Of a stretch of 33,689 nucleotides of DNA, positions 33,650-33,689 are shown one piece after another. The notes under the pieces are model-generated. The model saw only the letters and a program-made list of their open reading frames with translations, did not search any database and had not been told where the DNA came from. The stretch is from JAWODU01 sp046483125 (GTDB taxonomy: Bacteria; Verrucomicrobiota; Kiritimatiellia; UBA8416; JAWODU01). The first letter of the stretch is position 1; each line of letters opens with the position of its first letter. Made by a program: the position numbers and the translations under genes. The stretch spans positions 1-33,689 of the forward strand of contig JAWODU010000038.1 in NCBI GenBank assembly GCA_046483125.1, given 5' to 3'.

Positions 33650-33689
33650 CTGCAAAACAATCGCACACTTGTCTTGCCGTTATCCTTGC

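Overview
The window reads as a GC-rich Gram-negative chromosome of the PVC superphylum, most likely Kiritimatiellota or Lentisphaerota. This is inferred from gene style: a short-tailed type IV prepilin-like protein of the kind common there, a UroD-like methyltransferase, a membrane-anchored prenyltransferase/squalene-oxidase-repeat protein, an NahK-type sugar kinase beside a GH29 fucosidase, and a complete DAP-type peptidoglycan pathway. No rRNA, tRNA, CRISPR array or transposase gene was seen.

Layout. 1-2863: a group of small hairpins, then an alpha-L-fucosidase (+) convergent with an N-acetylhexosamine 1-kinase-like gene (-), a small glycan-salvage pair. 3036-4670: a TM/Pro-rich protein with an alpha/alpha-toroid (squalene-oxidase-repeat) domain. 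4683-8066 (-): exbB, exbD, tonB and the YifB/ComM ATPase. 8192-19664 (-): a division and cell-wall (dcw) cluster in the order mraZ, rsmH, ftsL, ftsI, murE, murF, possible small ORF, mraY, murD, LysM lipoprotein, ftsW. Many genes are coupled by 1-4 nt stop/start overlaps (ATGA, TAATG). murG, murC, ddl, ftsQ, ftsA and ftsZ, which often follow in other bacteria, are absent from this locus. Upstream of mraZ lie metG, priA and a prepilin gene (all -), the last with a strong promoter and an intrinsic terminator. 25288-29634: a GT-C-like membrane protein (+), a ~150 bp inverted-repeat element, a HAD phosphatase (+), an LpoB-like lipoprotein (-) and a DRE-TIM aldolase (+). 29668-33550 (-): prephenate dehydratase-like gene, UroD-family gene and a large polytopic membrane protein. 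The window ends just beyond a perfect 62 bp palindrome.

How the genes work together. The dcw block covers transcriptional control (MraZ, with its phased operator at its own promoter), cytoplasmic precursor synthesis (MurD/E/F), the lipid I step (MraY), polymerisation and crosslinking (FtsW/FtsI) and the septal scaffold (FtsL). The LysM lipoprotein and the distant LpoB-like lipoprotein would act on the periplasmic side. ExbB/ExbD/TonB would energise outer-membrane import.

Most unusual points: (1) short-period repeats of two kinds, 7-mers between genes and 9-mers inside priA, the latter keeping frame and adding low-complexity inserts to PriA; (2) the toroid protein with a TonB-like N-terminus beside exbBD-tonB; (3) the 62 bp palindrome with its own nested hairpins; (4) the dcw cluster content and its small coupled ORF. 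All function calls rest on motif recognition by eye; no database search was possible.
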